A program made the translations under genes and the position numbers. Positions 34,350 to 46,001 of a stretch of 64,000 bases of DNA are shown here, piece by piece; position 1 is the stretch's first letter, and every line of letters starts with the position of its first letter. The notes beneath the pieces are model-generated. The model searched no databases. It was not told the origin of the DNA and saw nothing but the letters and a program-made list of their open reading frames with translations. Location: contig OU015490.1 of NCBI GenBank assembly GCA_907164885.2, forward strand, positions 94,872,386 to 94,936,385. The letters run 5' to 3'. This DNA comes from Dolomedes plantarius (Eukaryota; Arthropoda; Arachnida; Araneae; Dolomedidae).

Positions 34350-34760
34350 TCAGCTGGGTGAGTCTGTCCTCCAATTCAGGCATTATTGGTCAGCCTCTTC
34401 TCGGACGGGGGGGGGGATATTCTATAACATTAAAAACCCCACACCATTTTAAATTCTAAAATTATTCTAAATTTCCTTGGGCGTACGAGCTAATTTCGAT
34501 TTTGATTCTCGAGCGAGAATTCTAAAATGGCGACAATATTACTCGAAAACTAAACATGCGTAGCGTGGGTTTACATTTAACTACTTTAGCGCAATAGTCA
34601 CGCCTTTTCCTAACTTTTAACCACTTAACCTATACTTCGATCACTTGGCAAGATAAGTCTATTTAAGACCTGGCATCATATAGGTGTGGGCTTTTTTCGT
34701 TCTGTACATTTTCCCGAGAAGCTGTATTTCCGGGTTTCTTATTTAATAAAATGTAATTGC
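34350..34760 (+). other. LTR-like or promoter-bearing remnant
   Basis: Contains a TATA-like tctatttaagacc about 34658-34671, a downstream cattttcccgagaagctg and a polyadenylation-type aataaaatg at 34745. This layout resembles an arthropod LTR (U3-R-U5). No second copy is in the window, so the call is weak. Confidence 0.25.
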
Positions 34761-34882
34761 TAATCATCTGTCTCGCGGCTTATTCTGCGGTCCAAGACTA
34801 CCTCAATTTTTATATCTTCACTGTGACATGGGGAATCCAAACATCTTTTTCATTCGTTCTTCCGGGGCAGGGTCCCCATGTT

Positions 34883-34888
<6 letters not shown>

Positions 34889-34919
<31 letters not shown>
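34889..34919. repeat. (TA)n microsatellite used as insertion site
   Basis: TA tract immediately left of Tc1 copy B; tatatatatgtgtg continues on the other side at 36344. Confidence 0.9.
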
Positions 34920-36343
34920 CACTGCTGGCCACTGTAAATGCAACACCCTGAAGGAAACATGCAAATAACATGAAATTTACAACATGCATTAGCGGAGGTG
35001 AGATATGCAAATGATTAAAATATCAGCCCAGACGCACATCACGCGCGCCTGTGGCGCCACTTCAAAGCGCTATTTAAGGCTCTGAGATTTCGACGATTTC
35101 AAGTTCGGCAATTGTGTTTTTCTTGTGATTTTTTCAAAAAAACGATCAATTATGCCTCGTCGAAAACAGCGATCATCTTTTGATCAAGTATCCGAGTTCG
35201 ACAGAGGAAGGATAGTGGCCTACCGAGATTGTGGTTTATCTTTCAGCGAAATCGGAAGTCGTGTTGGACGAAACCAAACAACTGTAATGCGGATATGTGA
35301 TCGTTGGATGCAGGAGGGTACGACGGACCGGCGTGTTCGATCGCATCCACCTCAGCGCACCACTTCACGTGATGACAGACAAATTGTGCGCATGGCAGTG
35401 ACGGATCGCTCAGTCACATCACGAACCATAGCACAGCACATGCAGTCTGTAACGCATCATCCAGTGTCTGCGCGTACCATTCGACGCCGTTTACAGCAGA
35501 GTGGTCTGTCCGCAAGACTTCCATTGCTTTGTCTACCCTTGACGCAGAACCACAGACGTCTCCGCCGCCAATGGTGCGATGCCAGAAGGATGTGGACGGC
35601 AGAATGGAATGAAATTGTCTTTACTGACGTGTCACGCTTCTGTCTGCAACACCACGATGGTCGCATTCGAGTCTGAAGACACCGTGAAGAGAGGATGCTG
35701 AACAGCTGCGTTATGCACCGCCACACTGGTCCTGCACCGGGTATTATGGTATGGGGCGGTATTGGATATCACTCTCGCACACCTCTAGTCTGCATTGCCA
35801 GTACTTTAAACAGCCAGTGCTACATCTCCGAGGTGTTGGAGCCAGTTGTCCTTCCTTACCTTCAGGGCTTGCCCACAGCCATATTTCAACAGGATAATGC
35901 GCGACCACACGTGGCACGCATTGTCCAACGGTTCTTCGTCAATCGCCAGATTGAATTGCTTCCCTGGCCGCCTCTCTCTCCGGATCTTTCGCCGATAGAA
36001 AACATGTGGTCCATGGTTGCTCTACGATTGACCCAGATTCCATCCCCAGCTGCCACAGCAGATCAACTTTGGCAACGTGTGGAAGCTGCTTGGTCTGCTG
36101 TACCCCAAGAACTCATCCAAAGTCTCTTTGAATCAATGCCGAGGCACAATGCTGAATCAATGTGACAGCGGTGATGTCCAACAATGGCGGCTACTCTGGC
36201 TACTGATTTTGGCAGGAACCACACTTCACAGAAGTCTATAAATTTAATCATTTGATACTTTGGTCAACATGTTATCTACAAAATAAATTTTGATGTGATA
36301 TCTCTTGTCTTTCTTGGCGTTGCAATTTGGCTGGCCAGCAGTG
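34920..36343 (+). mobile_element. Tc1 element, copy B
   Basis: Ends cactgctggccactgtaaat and the reverse complement of cactgctggccagccaaatt; TA flanks (34918-34919, 36344-36345). 1424 bp, highly similar throughout to copy A (8517-9924). Confidence 0.92.
35152..36165 (+). pseudogene. Tc1 DD34E transposase, nonsense mutation
   Basis: Starts MPRRKQRSSFDQVSEFDRG at the natural ATG that copy A has lost by frameshift. Helix-turn-helix and catalytic blocks as in copy A, except FTDVSRF where copy A has FTDESRF. A TGG-to-TGA change at 35674-35676 stops the frame after RIRV; the same frame then resumes to FQQDNARPHVARI and SPIENMW. Near 36145 a small insertion changes the last residues to HNAESM and a stop. 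Inactive. Confidence 0.9.
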
Positions 36344-36811
36344 TATATATATGTGTGTGTGTGTGTGTATTTATGTATGAATATTTTATTTTGAATTGTT
36401 CGAATTTTTTTTAAGCAACCGAAATATGCAATTTATTCTGTTCAAGTTCGAGTGTTCAAGCTCGCGAGAGAAATTGCGAGTAAAATTTCTACACACAATC
36501 CCTTACTACTTCTCCTTAGTCTCTTTGTTTAAAACATTAATAACTACGAAAAATATAGTTGCAATGCATTAAAAACTGTGACTATAATTAATTAAGTAGT
36601 TACCAAAAGGATATTTAATCTGTAAAATAGAGAAATATTGTCATATATGTCGTAATACGTTAAATTTTATAATCAATTCAAAGAGTTGCAAATCAAAATT
36701 GATGAATGTCTTTACTGAATGAAGAATTTTTTTTTTGTGAAAATTGCAGTAGGTACGCTGTCTAAGTGTGGGGTCGAAAGTCTCCTTCATAGTTTCCAGA
36801 GGTATATACAC

Positions 36812-37691
36812 TAGGATGGAACGGGAAAAACTTTTTTATGAATTTCAATATGCTGTAGTTTTCAAATGTTGCCTTTTAACAAAATAAAGACGGAAATTTA
36901 ATATTAGCGTAATTGGTGTATGTTTTGAGTTGGAGCAAGAAGGGCAAACTTTTGGTTTTTATTAAATTTTTGACAAATTTCGCAATTATTTTCAAATTAA
37001 ATACACTTGTAGTACAAAAAAGTAGCAAAATATGTAATTTAAACATTTCTTTTAGTCAGAAAACCTGCTAAACTGACTATGTTATACGTTTTACTTCATA
37101 AAAATAGTACACATAAAGGCACTTTAAAGACACTCGGACATTACGGTGGAACGAAAAAAAGATTTTCTGAATTTCAATATGCTCTAGTTTTCAAAAGTTG
37201 TCTTTTAAAATTAAAATTAAGAATGTAAAATTTTTTTGCTCTTCTAAAATATTTTCAAGTACCGCGAAGGGCTTCAAAATGGATATTTTTATGAAAAAGT
37301 GATTAAATTTGTATTTTTTGTTAATTTCTTTTATAGTATATTAAAATAATGTATAGTTTCTGTAAATAAAATATTCAAAATATGATATTTTGACAGAAAA
37401 CTTGCATATTCTAAGTATTTTTAATTTTTAGATGCCATAACAGAACAACTGATTTTGTGGAATTTCGCGATTTTCATCATATGAAATTTACAATAGTATA
37501 TTCTTATAATACGCATTGGAATGAAAGAAAAACGATTCTTAATTGGCGGACCTTAGTTAAAATAAACAAATCACACTTATTTAGAAAAATATCTTTATTT
37601 TGTTAAAATCTGTCTTTATTTTTTAAAAGGCAACTTTTGAAAACTACAGCATATTGAAATTTTTAAAAAATGTATTTTTCGTTCCACCCTA
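36812..37691. mobile_element. hAT-type miniature element, 880 bp
   Basis: Ends taggatggaacg and cgttccacccta with an exact 8-bp target duplication atatacac (36804-36811 and 37692-37699). The inverted repeats extend about 90 bp (shared tttcaatatgctgtagtttt). A third copy of the terminal sequence lies inside at about 37146-37210. No transposase frame. The first bases resemble the ends of the autonomous-sized element at 16557-19956. Confidence 0.92.
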
Positions 37692-37855
37692 ATATACACT
37701 CTCGATTTTAAATACAACCTTTTCTATGCTCGTTAGGAAAAAAGTAAGTGCCGCATTACTAAGATAAATAGCTGACACGATAAAGAAGTGTATCGAGAGC
37801 CATCACAAGCAGAACTTTTAAAGGATAGGAGTTGTTCTAAATCAGGAAAAGTTAC

Positions 37856-37941
37856 CTTCCCAGGAGTCCATTTCCCAGGAAATGTTTGAACATATCGTAA
37901 CTGGGACCTTTATTAATTGCAGCAGTCTCGTTGAAAAAAGT
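37856..37941 (-). CDS. CYP4-like cytochrome P450, exon 3
   Basis: 86 nt, acceptor TTTCTTTCAG|A and donor GGAAG|GTAACT. Starts in phase 0 and reads TFFNETAAINKGPSYDMFK then HFLGNGLLGS, the region just before the helix-C block; (N/T)K...Y..L..WLG.GLL is the family pattern. It leaves in phase 2, which matches the first base of exon 4. No stop or frameshift. Confidence 0.9.
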
Positions 37942-39989
37942 CTGAAAGAAATGAAATACTTTTCACTACTGGGAAAGAAAAATGAGTTTATTGAATACTT
38001 TATGTTGGATAAAAATATACAATTATGTTCATACGAAAGAGATGTATAAAGTTTTCTGATAATTCTTAGCTAGTAGTATAAAAAATGAGTTGGTTTCGTA
38101 AGAGGTCCAGCCTCTCTGTTCAGCCCAAAAGTGTATCCCCCCCCCCCCAGCATCTTGGCAAGTAGACATTTGTATAGTTATCTGTTGCGGTCTTGGCGAG
38201 TGAGATCGTAGCTTTGGAGTGTTACATTTAGGAATCATACCATAAAGGAATAAGATACAATGGTATAGCCCTCAAGAAGTAATTTTAAGAGAAAGTCGTA
38301 ATAGTAAGGTAAGAGAGTGTAGAGGCAATTTTCAAAAACTTTATGCTAGGATGATTCTGAAATAAACGCGCAACAAGAAAATTATATTCATGAGTGCTGT
38401 CCACCGACAGGGTTCATTCAAATCCAACCTGGATGAGCTTCCAATGTGCTCCAGATAATTAAAAATTAAATGAATGTTTTAGAAAGTACGCTATACCCCC
38501 AACAGTCACCAAAAATTGCAGAATAGAAACAAAAATTGCATCAATTGGTGCTCAACAGTATCTCGCTGGTGCACATAAAGATTGCATTTAAGCTTCTCCT
38601 GCAAGATTTCGACGAGGTTTTGAAAAGGCAGCAATAGGAATAAATAGCCATTCTGTCAGTAATGCCACTTACTCTTTTTTTTTAGTTTGCGTATATATTA
38701 CAACAACAATATACTTCCTTAGTTTCAGATAATTTCTTCACAGATTTCACGTTTTGGCGAGCTGCATTGTCTTCCAATTACCAAAGGCATTTATCTCCTC
38801 ACTATCGCCAGAGAGTTGGTCGGGCATAATTTTCAAGAATGTCAAAGTAGATCCGCGATAAACACTTTTGTCCCCGACGTGACAGGGCTTAGTTCACGTA
38901 AAACATCCCCAAACAAAACCTCTTCCATCTCAAACTTTCGGGTCGGAAATCTACTCTCCGGTTAATTCCGTTTCTATATCTGTTATGGTACCAAATCTGT
39001 TATGGCCATCAATCTCGCGTATTTGTATTTGTTTATCCATAGGAAACCTCAATGCTCCAGTGTCAGAATAGAAGTCCAGTGTAACATATATATAGACGAT
39101 CAACATTCAAATCTAAGTTGCAATGTTTACGAGCAGATGCACGACCAAAATAAACCTATGAAATTAAGTGGCAACGTATGCATAGAATTCCCAGCAGTTT
39201 TATTTATCCCTATGCTTATATGTTGAGAGGTAATGTATTCAATATAATAACGGATCTCATTATATCTCGATGAACCAAATTACATATAGTGTCATTTTTT
39301 TTCGGGGAAGGGAATGGATCTGCCTAAACCTTTGAAAAAACCAGGTTCTAAACCAGGAACACCATTCTTCTTTTATCATTGCATAGGAAAACATTGATTT
39401 GGGTATGTTTAAACGCTCTGCTGTCTGTCATCAAAGAGCATCATTAAAGGAGTAATTATTGGTGTACAACATTTGTGGTTAGTGATATATATGTATACTT
39501 GTTATGTAGCATTTTGATGTTCCATTGGGATATTTGATTTAAATGTTACTATTAGTGTTTATTTCTGTGCGAGTTGTACAGTTTATTTTTATTTAGTAGC
39601 CCAGATAGAGTCTACGATTGTGTTATTGTACTTTACTAAAGCGTTGTACTTTTATATACTAGTGTTTCGCCCGTTGGATTTATGTAAACTAGTTGTTTAA
39701 ATAAAGTGGTGAAGGTGAAGTGGCGATATTTCGTGGTATGGTGGTTGCCCAATATTGGGATTTTGGGGGAAAAATTTGGGAATTTCAGAGCGCGAGGTCC
39801 TGTTGGCCTCAAGGGGGATTGGCAGGATTTCTGTCGCTCAATTGGTTATCAGTTTGAACCTGCCGTATAACCTTCAGGTGAGGACGATGTAAATTTTGAA
39901 TCACTCGGTAATACGGAGAAGGAAAAGGTTTGTTATCACATCATCTAGAGGACACTAAGCAACTGTCGAGCATAACACATATAAACATA
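37942..39989. other. Intron 2 sequence, no supported gene
   Basis: Contains a poly-C tract at 38140-38149 and short frames without recognisable domains. About 39470-39800 shows a loosely LTR-like layout (aataaagtggtgaagg then tggcgatatttcg) but no partner repeat. Confidence 0.4.
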
Positions 39990-40825
39990 CTAGCTGAATA
40001 CTTGTACTTTGCTACGGAGTACATTTTAGGATAATTACAATGAAAAAATAATAAAATTGCTTTTTAGAGTATTTCCTTATAAGCAATATTTTTTGTTTCT
40101 TCATTGGAGGAAATTCATATTACCAGACTCGTCCGCGAACTTACGCGCGAGCAAGCTACGTAAAACTGACCGTGGGAGAAACAATTTTCACTTAAATCTA
40201 CGCCAGCGTATTTTAAAGTTTGGCTTTGAGACTTATTTATCGTCATGGCGAAGTATACTTTGAGGGGAAATTGCAGTTTTATATATAGGTTTAATTTAAT
40301 ATCCATAAAACATACTAATTTGAATTAAATTCTTAAAAAACTCCCATCTCAATTTGTCTAGTGGTTAAGTTTTATCTTTGACCATATTTTAATATTTTTT
40401 GTCAATTTATTTCGTTGTTAAGCACGTGACGCAAAATTAATTTAAAGTATCACAAAAAGAAAAGAAATCTTGTGATCAGCATTTAATAAATTAAATTCTA
40501 AAAATTAATCTCTAAAAATTCACTAAAAATCAGAAAATGTTGGTAAAGATTCGAAAAAGATTTCATTTTAAAGGAATTTTTGTGATCTTTTTTGTGATAT
40601 ACATTTTATAACCCTCAAATTATTATTTCAAATGCAAACTTTAAAAAATGTTCTAAAAACAAGTTAAAAATTTAATGTTAAAATATCTAAGAAAATTTTT
40701 TCAAAAATCTTTCTTGGTGCACCCCTACCCTATAAGAAGAATCGCCATGCAAAATTTCAGCCAGCGGTTTGGTCTGTGCGTTATCTGTCAGTCAGTCAGT
40801 CACGGAACTGTTTTATATATATAGA
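39990..40825 (-). mobile_element. Helitron, internally deleted
   Basis: On the minus strand the 5' end is A|TCTATATATATAAAACAG at 40825 and the 3' end is ...TATTCAGCTAG|T at 39990, preceded by a stem-loop formed by tactccgtagcaaagta. The 5' end matches that of the Helitron at 5818. 836 bp, with a helicase C-terminal fragment left inside. Confidence 0.88.
40115..40306 (-). pseudogene. Helitron helicase C-terminal fragment
   Basis: 63 codons reading [20 protein letters not shown] and [14 protein letters not shown]. This is the last helicase motif region of Helitron Rep-helicase (PIF1-like) proteins: TINKSQGQTL with the second Gly here Ser, then HGQLYVA.SRV. The Rep domain and the helicase ATP-binding motifs are absent. 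Confidence 0.85.
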
Positions 40826-40829
40826 TGAT

Positions 40830-41540
40830 TTTGTCGGGTGTATGATGATTATTGGCACTATAGTACACCTAGCTCATCCTTTTAATAGAACAATTACCTA
40901 TATGGACTTGGTATTGAACAGAATTAAAACCCTTTTCAAATTTTCATGAACACAATTTACCATATCGGTGTGAATTTTAAATTTCACCTTACAATCGCTA
41001 GAATTGAGTCATTTTATTTTTTTAAAAACCACGTGAAAACGAACTTGAAGGTTTCAAAGCTGAGTAAGTCATGGAATGAAATGGCATCGGTGTTTAAATA
41101 CATTGTAATAAAATCTACACCTTAACAGATCGAAGAGAAGGGAATATTGACAGATAAAAAAGCGACAGTGCCGCAGTTCGAAAAACAAAACAAAACACCT
41201 AAGATGCAACTCAGATTTAGTGAGCATGGTAGAAAAAGTGAGATATCTCAGGCTGCAATCGTTAACAAATTTGCTTATTGACTTTAACATACGTTTTACA
41301 CCTACATGTATACACCAATATGTGTTCAGTAATGCTCAAGCTATTATTTTTTGTATATTTCTATATTTTACCCGTGAAAAACGAATCAAGTACATTTTAT
41401 TAAGTAAAAAGAGAAAACTCCAATTTTTTTCTCTAATACGGAGGCACTCATTGTGAGACATTCGCCCTTCAGCATCGCGAAGTATTGCTGGCTACTTTAT
41501 CATGGGAGCACAATTTAGAAGAGCCAGCATTGCTCCCAAA
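40830..41540. other. No recognised feature
   Basis: AT-rich intronic DNA; frames at 41069-41290 and 41220-41456 show no domains. Confidence 0.4.
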
Positions 41541-42260
41541 GAAGGGACAATACGGAAAAATACCAAGCCTTGTTCGGGATTGGAACCCAAGTCCCATTAC
41601 GTAAACCACTATAACAGGTGGGCGGAAAGAACTATAATGTTGGAACAATAATTTTTAAAACTTTTAACTTTTTGAACAACCTGTATTAATCTCTCCTTGT
41701 CTGCTTCTCTTTATAAATTTTCTTTTTATTATTTTTATTTTCGAATGTACGCTTACTTGGCTTCTTTATGTTAACTCTATTCCTTTCCTTTTTCCTTTTC
41801 CCTCTTCGTGTTTTGTGCTTTTGTTTACGTACAAATCCTGGTACGCTGCTATCGTGTTGGGCTTGTCTTCAGCTAGTCACGGGTTCGAGTCTCGACTGTG
41901 TCAAGGGACAACATGGAAAAAAACAAGCCTTATTCGGAAGTGGGTCCCAGTACGTGAAACACTATACCAGGTGGGTGGCAAGAACTATAATATTGAAACA
42001 ATAAACTTTAAAACTTTTAAATTTTTGAACAACCTGGATTAATCTCTCCTTATCTGCTTTTCTTTATAAATTTTCTTTTAATTTTTTTCTTTTCGAATGT
42101 ACGCTTACTTGACTTCCTTAGGTTAACTCTATCCCTTTCCTTTTTCCTTTTCCCTCTTCGTGTTTTGTGCTTTTGTTTATGTACAAATCCTGGCAAGCTG
42201 CTATCGTGTTGGGCTTGTGTTCAGCCAGTCACGGGTTCGAGTCCCGACTGTGTCAAATTA
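41540..42260 (+). repeat. 353-bp tandem repeat with a tRNA-like B box
   Basis: The phrase aacaacctg...attaatctctcc starts at 41675 and again at 42028. Each unit ends with cacgggttcgagtc followed by tcgactgtgtcaa or ccgactgtgtcaa, a B-box-like sequence, preceded by tgttgggcttgt. An earlier partial unit occupies 41546-41674. Probably a tandemly repeated SINE-like unit. Confidence 0.7.
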
Positions 42261-42814
42261 AAAGCCAGAAATATGCATGAATTTTAAAAATATAAATAAA
42301 AATTTTAAAATTATTTATTAAATGTTTAACCAAAAAATAGATGTGTTTCTTTTTAAATGTATCATGGTTTTTCTGTTTGTGTACCACTAGTGTACTCGTC
42401 CTATCTTTCCCTCCATCTTTCCCCTTTCCCTATCACCAAACTTTCTACTATTTTATTTAGTGTATTCATGAAATTTTTCTTTACAACTTTTAAAATTTTT
42501 CGAGCACTCTTATTCAATATGTATCGAATGTAATACTGGATGTTCGGCATCACGCCCAGGTACTCCAAGAAGAAGTCCCCGCTGGGGAGGCATAAAATAA
42601 AAGTAAAATTCAGGCTATGTTACTCAGTCTAGAAAGATGTTGCCTAGAAAGCATTCAATTTAAGAAGGAAAATGATGTACGAGTATATTGTGAAAATATT
42701 CATAATGTTCCTCATTATCATAGATTGAAATCGACTTTAAGGAAGAAAGCTTATCCCCTGATATATTCAGATAACAAATATTGGGTTTCAAAATTTTGGA
42801 AATATTAAAAAGGT
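42261..42814. other. No recognised feature
   Basis: A 63-codon plus-strand frame at 42617-42808 shows no domain that I recognise. The segment is otherwise AT-rich. Confidence 0.35.
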
Positions 42815-42985
42815 GGTTTGGTTTAGAGCACTACGGTCAACTTTTTGCTACACCAGGGCTAATTAGAACGGTACCTACAGTTTAAAGCCGATGCCGAACG
42901 GCTACAAACATTCATGCCAACAATGGGACTCGAAACCACAGGATCTGAACCGAATACCAGCGCCATCACCTGGCGGAAGTATTCA
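42815..42985 (-). mobile_element. tRNA-derived SINE, uninterrupted copy
   Basis: Minus-strand head with GGTTTCGAGTCCC (B box) and a tail of aaaccaaacc type at 42815. Same family as 7506-7930. It carries a single TTAA (42882-42885) at the site where the other copy has a 239-bp element. Confidence 0.75.
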
Positions 42986-43554
42986 AAGGACAATAGTTTT
43001 TTTTATTTTATCACTTATATAGAAAGCTTGATTCATGAACAAAATTATAAAATAGGAAAAAATAAATAAAAGGCAAATGATTGGTGTAAAGTCCAGCGAA
43101 ACAAAATTTAAACAATGATTAATAAAATAAAATCAGAATCTTCTTGCATGTTATTTTGTATATGGGTTCTATCGGTATCTCATTGTCTTCTAAGATTAAA
43201 AAAAAATGCTTTTTGCAATTTCTTTTAATTGCGATAACTTAGTCAATTACAGTTTACAAAACAAAGAAATTTATTTAAAATCAAATGGCGCAAAGCAAAA
43301 AGAATTGCAAAGGGAAAAATAATAAACAGCTGAAACTTTTATAAGTTACATTAATGGAAAGTTTAGTTTTTGTTTTCGAAAATATAATATATGTGGTAAC
43401 CAACAGAATTACACTCGAATATAATTCCGACCCTGATACAAGTTCTATAGCCGATATCGGACAATACGCCCGATATCGGGTTTAGGACTTCGTGACACTG
43501 ATATATTCCTTTCCTCTGAAATTAAACATCCTTAGAATGAACATGTAACATATA

Positions 43555-44870
43555 CAGAGGCTGTTAGCACATTTTTTAGACGATTTTGGTAAGTGGTAAT
43601 AAAAAATCGCTTGCTGCAAAAGAAATAATTGCAATTGTATTATGTCTTTAAAAGTTAGTTTTTAACAGTCAAAATTATCGTCTGCGGCTTGAAAGTTTTG
43701 TTTTTATTCAAAATGGCGTTTTTAACATGGCAGTGATTCGAAGGCTACATTTATGCTCTTTCCGAAGAGAAATATGCATACTCCGTTATACAAAAACGAT
43801 GTGAGAGTCATGGTTTTGTGATATCTAAAGCGTCGATAGGTAATATCGTCAACAAGAAAGGGAAAAAAACGTCAAATTGGAGCCTCAAGTGGGACAAAAA
43901 TTCCAAACAAGTATCCAAGGAAAAAACGGACATCTTCGACTATTGCAAAGGTACGTTGTTTAATGTTAAAAGAAAATCCCCCTAGTCAAAGGACAGTTGC
44001 AAAATCATTAAAATGCTCGGTGTCCACTGTAAACAAAATGATAAACGTTGATTTAAATCTTAAGAAAACGAAAAAACGCAATGTGCACCGTCTTCTTCCA
44101 AATCATATCGCTGAACGCAGTACGCGCTGCAGAATTCTATATGAAAAACACTTATCCAAAGAAAAATGGAAAACAATTGTCACAATAGATGAATCATGGG
44201 TGTATTTAAATGATTCCAACAAAAAAAGAGCCATTTATTATCATAAAAGGGGAGAAAAGAATTTAAGTACATGGTTCAAAGAATCGAAAGAATGTTTTTC
44301 TAAGGGATTCATGATTGTTGCTGGTTTTTCTTATAATGGCAAGTTAAAAATAAAGAGAGTGGAAAAAATGTCAAAATTAAGTCCAAATACTATCAGGAAC
44401 ATATTTTATCAGCAATTTTTCTGAATGAAATACCATCGCTTTACCCACAGTGCCATCAATCTGTGAGACTCCATCAGGACAAAGCTAGCAGTCACACATC
44501 AAAATTCACTGTAAATTTCGTAAAAGAAATGGAACGAAAAACTGGTATCAAGGCCATACCCTTCACTGATATCCCTACTAAATCTCCCGATGTATCACCT
44601 ATGGATTTTTGTGCTTTCGGACTTTTAAAATCTGCACTATCCAAACGTCGTCCCAAAACCCTTACAGGACTCTGGAAAGCTGTTCAGGAGGAATGGGATA
44701 GAATACCTCTTCTGGCACATCAAAAGGCATTATTATCCTGGAGATTGCGGTGTCGAAACATAGTTCAGAATAAGGGATGTCAAATATAACATTTAAAACA
44801 CAAGAATTTTGTGTAATTTAGTTTTTTGAATACAATATACATCATCTAAAAAATGTGTGAACAGCCTCTG
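43555..44870 (+). mobile_element. DD41D (rosa-type) mariner-like element
   Basis: Inverted ends cagaggctgttagcacattt and the reverse complement of cagaggctgttcacacattt. Left flank TA (43553-43554), right flank AA (44871-44872; one base mutated). The paralogous unoccupied TA is at 46710-46711. 1316 bp. Confidence 0.9.
43740..44789 (+). pseudogene. DD41D mariner-like transposase, two frameshifts
   Basis: N-terminal part (IYALSEEKYAYSVIQKR, then SKASIGNIVNKKGK) is separated by an indel in a poly-A run near 43865 from KENPPSQRTVAKSLKCSVST. First catalytic block TIDESWVYL, then GFMIVAGFSYNGKLKI. A frameshift in a T-run near 44417 precedes RLHQDKASSHTSKF (second Asp) and KSPDVSPMDFCAFGLL (third Asp). 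Exactly 41 residues lie between the last two Asp, which places it in the DD41D group. Ends RCRNIVQNKGCQI. Two single-base indels are enough to explain the breaks. Confidence 0.88.
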
Positions 44871-44944
44871 AAATCATTAATTTAAATCCATTTGCTAACA
44901 GATAAAATGTCCCATGGCTAACTAGTCTATTAAGACTCTTTTAA

Positions 44945-45656
44945 GGTGACAATAAACTTTCAGATTGACAAAAATATGTCCCCAAAACGATTTTTTTCTT
45001 TCAGAAAATGATTTTGCAACTCATCAGCTTTAAATTAAAAAAAAGTATGTTGATCCGATCATTATTAACCGAGTTATAAGTATTTTTTCAAACGTAAACA
45101 ATGGAAATTTTAGTCAAATTAAAACTTGAAATGTCCTTTTCTCAAAACAAGTTTTCACGTCGTTTCGGTAAGTTCAAAATGTTCCATGCGTCAAAATTTT
45201 TCTTGAATTTTCATAAAATTTCATAAAATGATTATTTATATATGTTAGAATAAAACTTAGTAATCAGTTCATTATATTATTTTAAAACAACTTAAAATTT
45301 GTACAATAAAAAAAAAAAATTTCATAAAATTTTGCTTAAAATTACCTATTTTTATCGATTTCTTTTCTAGTTTTTATTAATATGACTGTAAATCAAATAT
45401 TGAACTAACTTTTATTATAACTATATAAAGGTAGCTTAAGAGAGAAAATTAGATATCTGAGACAAAAATTAATGCGCATGGAGCATTTTTAAATAGAGTA
45501 ATTAACAAACTGATTTTAATTAATATCTTAATTAATTACATTCTGATTTTTTTTAATTTAAAATTTCCATCTCGAAACAACACTGTATAAATATACAAGA
45601 TTTCATAGCAATTGGTTGATAAATAAAAAACAAATTTTTCATGGTCTATCGTCTCC
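44945..45656. mobile_element. TTAA-flanked element, 712 bp
   Basis: Flanked by TTAA (44941-44944, 45657-45660). Ends ggtgacaataaac and gtctatcgtctcc (read inward ggagacgatagac) are imperfect inverted repeats. The paralogous empty site with one TTAA is at 46780-46783. TTAA suggests piggyBac, but the ends do not start with CCC. No frame inside. Confidence 0.8.
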
Positions 45657-45891
45657 TTAATAATTATCTATTAAGACTCTTTTAGTAATTAAAGAGTTCA
45701 TATTTGCAAGAGATTTCTCTTCTGATTATTTTTCTAAAAAAACAAAATTCCTGTCGTAAAAGTAAATTTCATCGATTTTTCCTTATGAAGAGATACCATA
45801 GCAAAGTTGTACACAATGGCAAGATAGTTGCCTAAAATTTTTTTTAAAAATGAAGGATTAAATGATACTTAAAGCATTCCATATTTATTAC

Positions 45892-46001
45892 CTTAGTAAA
45901 TTCGTCACTGTAAATAAGAAGGTGTGGTCGGCCGAACCACAACACACATACTCCTTCATCTTGAAATCTTTTACATTCCTTCCTTACTTCTTGAAATATC
46001 A
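45892..46001 (-). CDS. CYP4-like cytochrome P450, exon 2
   Basis: 110 nt, acceptor CTTTTTTTAG|T and donor CTAAG|GTAATA. Reads IFQEVRKECKRFQDEGVC and VLWFGRPHLLIYSDEFTK, the beta-1 region that in CYP4 enzymes reads G...(L/I)W.G..P...(I/L)....E. It begins in phase 1 and ends in phase 0, matching exon 3. The left end of a 15.4-kb composite hAT insertion lies only about 270 bp upstream. Confidence 0.85.

Larger units (their letters stand above)
43320..45760. repeat. Fragment of a hAT-internal repeat, with two insertions
   Basis: Segments 43345-43554, 44871-44944 and 45657-45715 align in order with 46505-46825, which lies inside the hAT at 46273. The alignment is interrupted exactly by the two transposons listed next. 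Confidence 0.8.

Noticed and set aside
41860..42260. Possible true tRNA genes (gggttcgagtc)
   Set aside because: Only the B-box-like part fits; no cloverleaf could be drawn, and the sequence is part of a tandem repeat.
45892..46001. Suspected frameshift in P450 exon 2
   Set aside because: It came from misreading the tgtgtgtt stretch; on recount the 110-nt exon is in one frame throughout.
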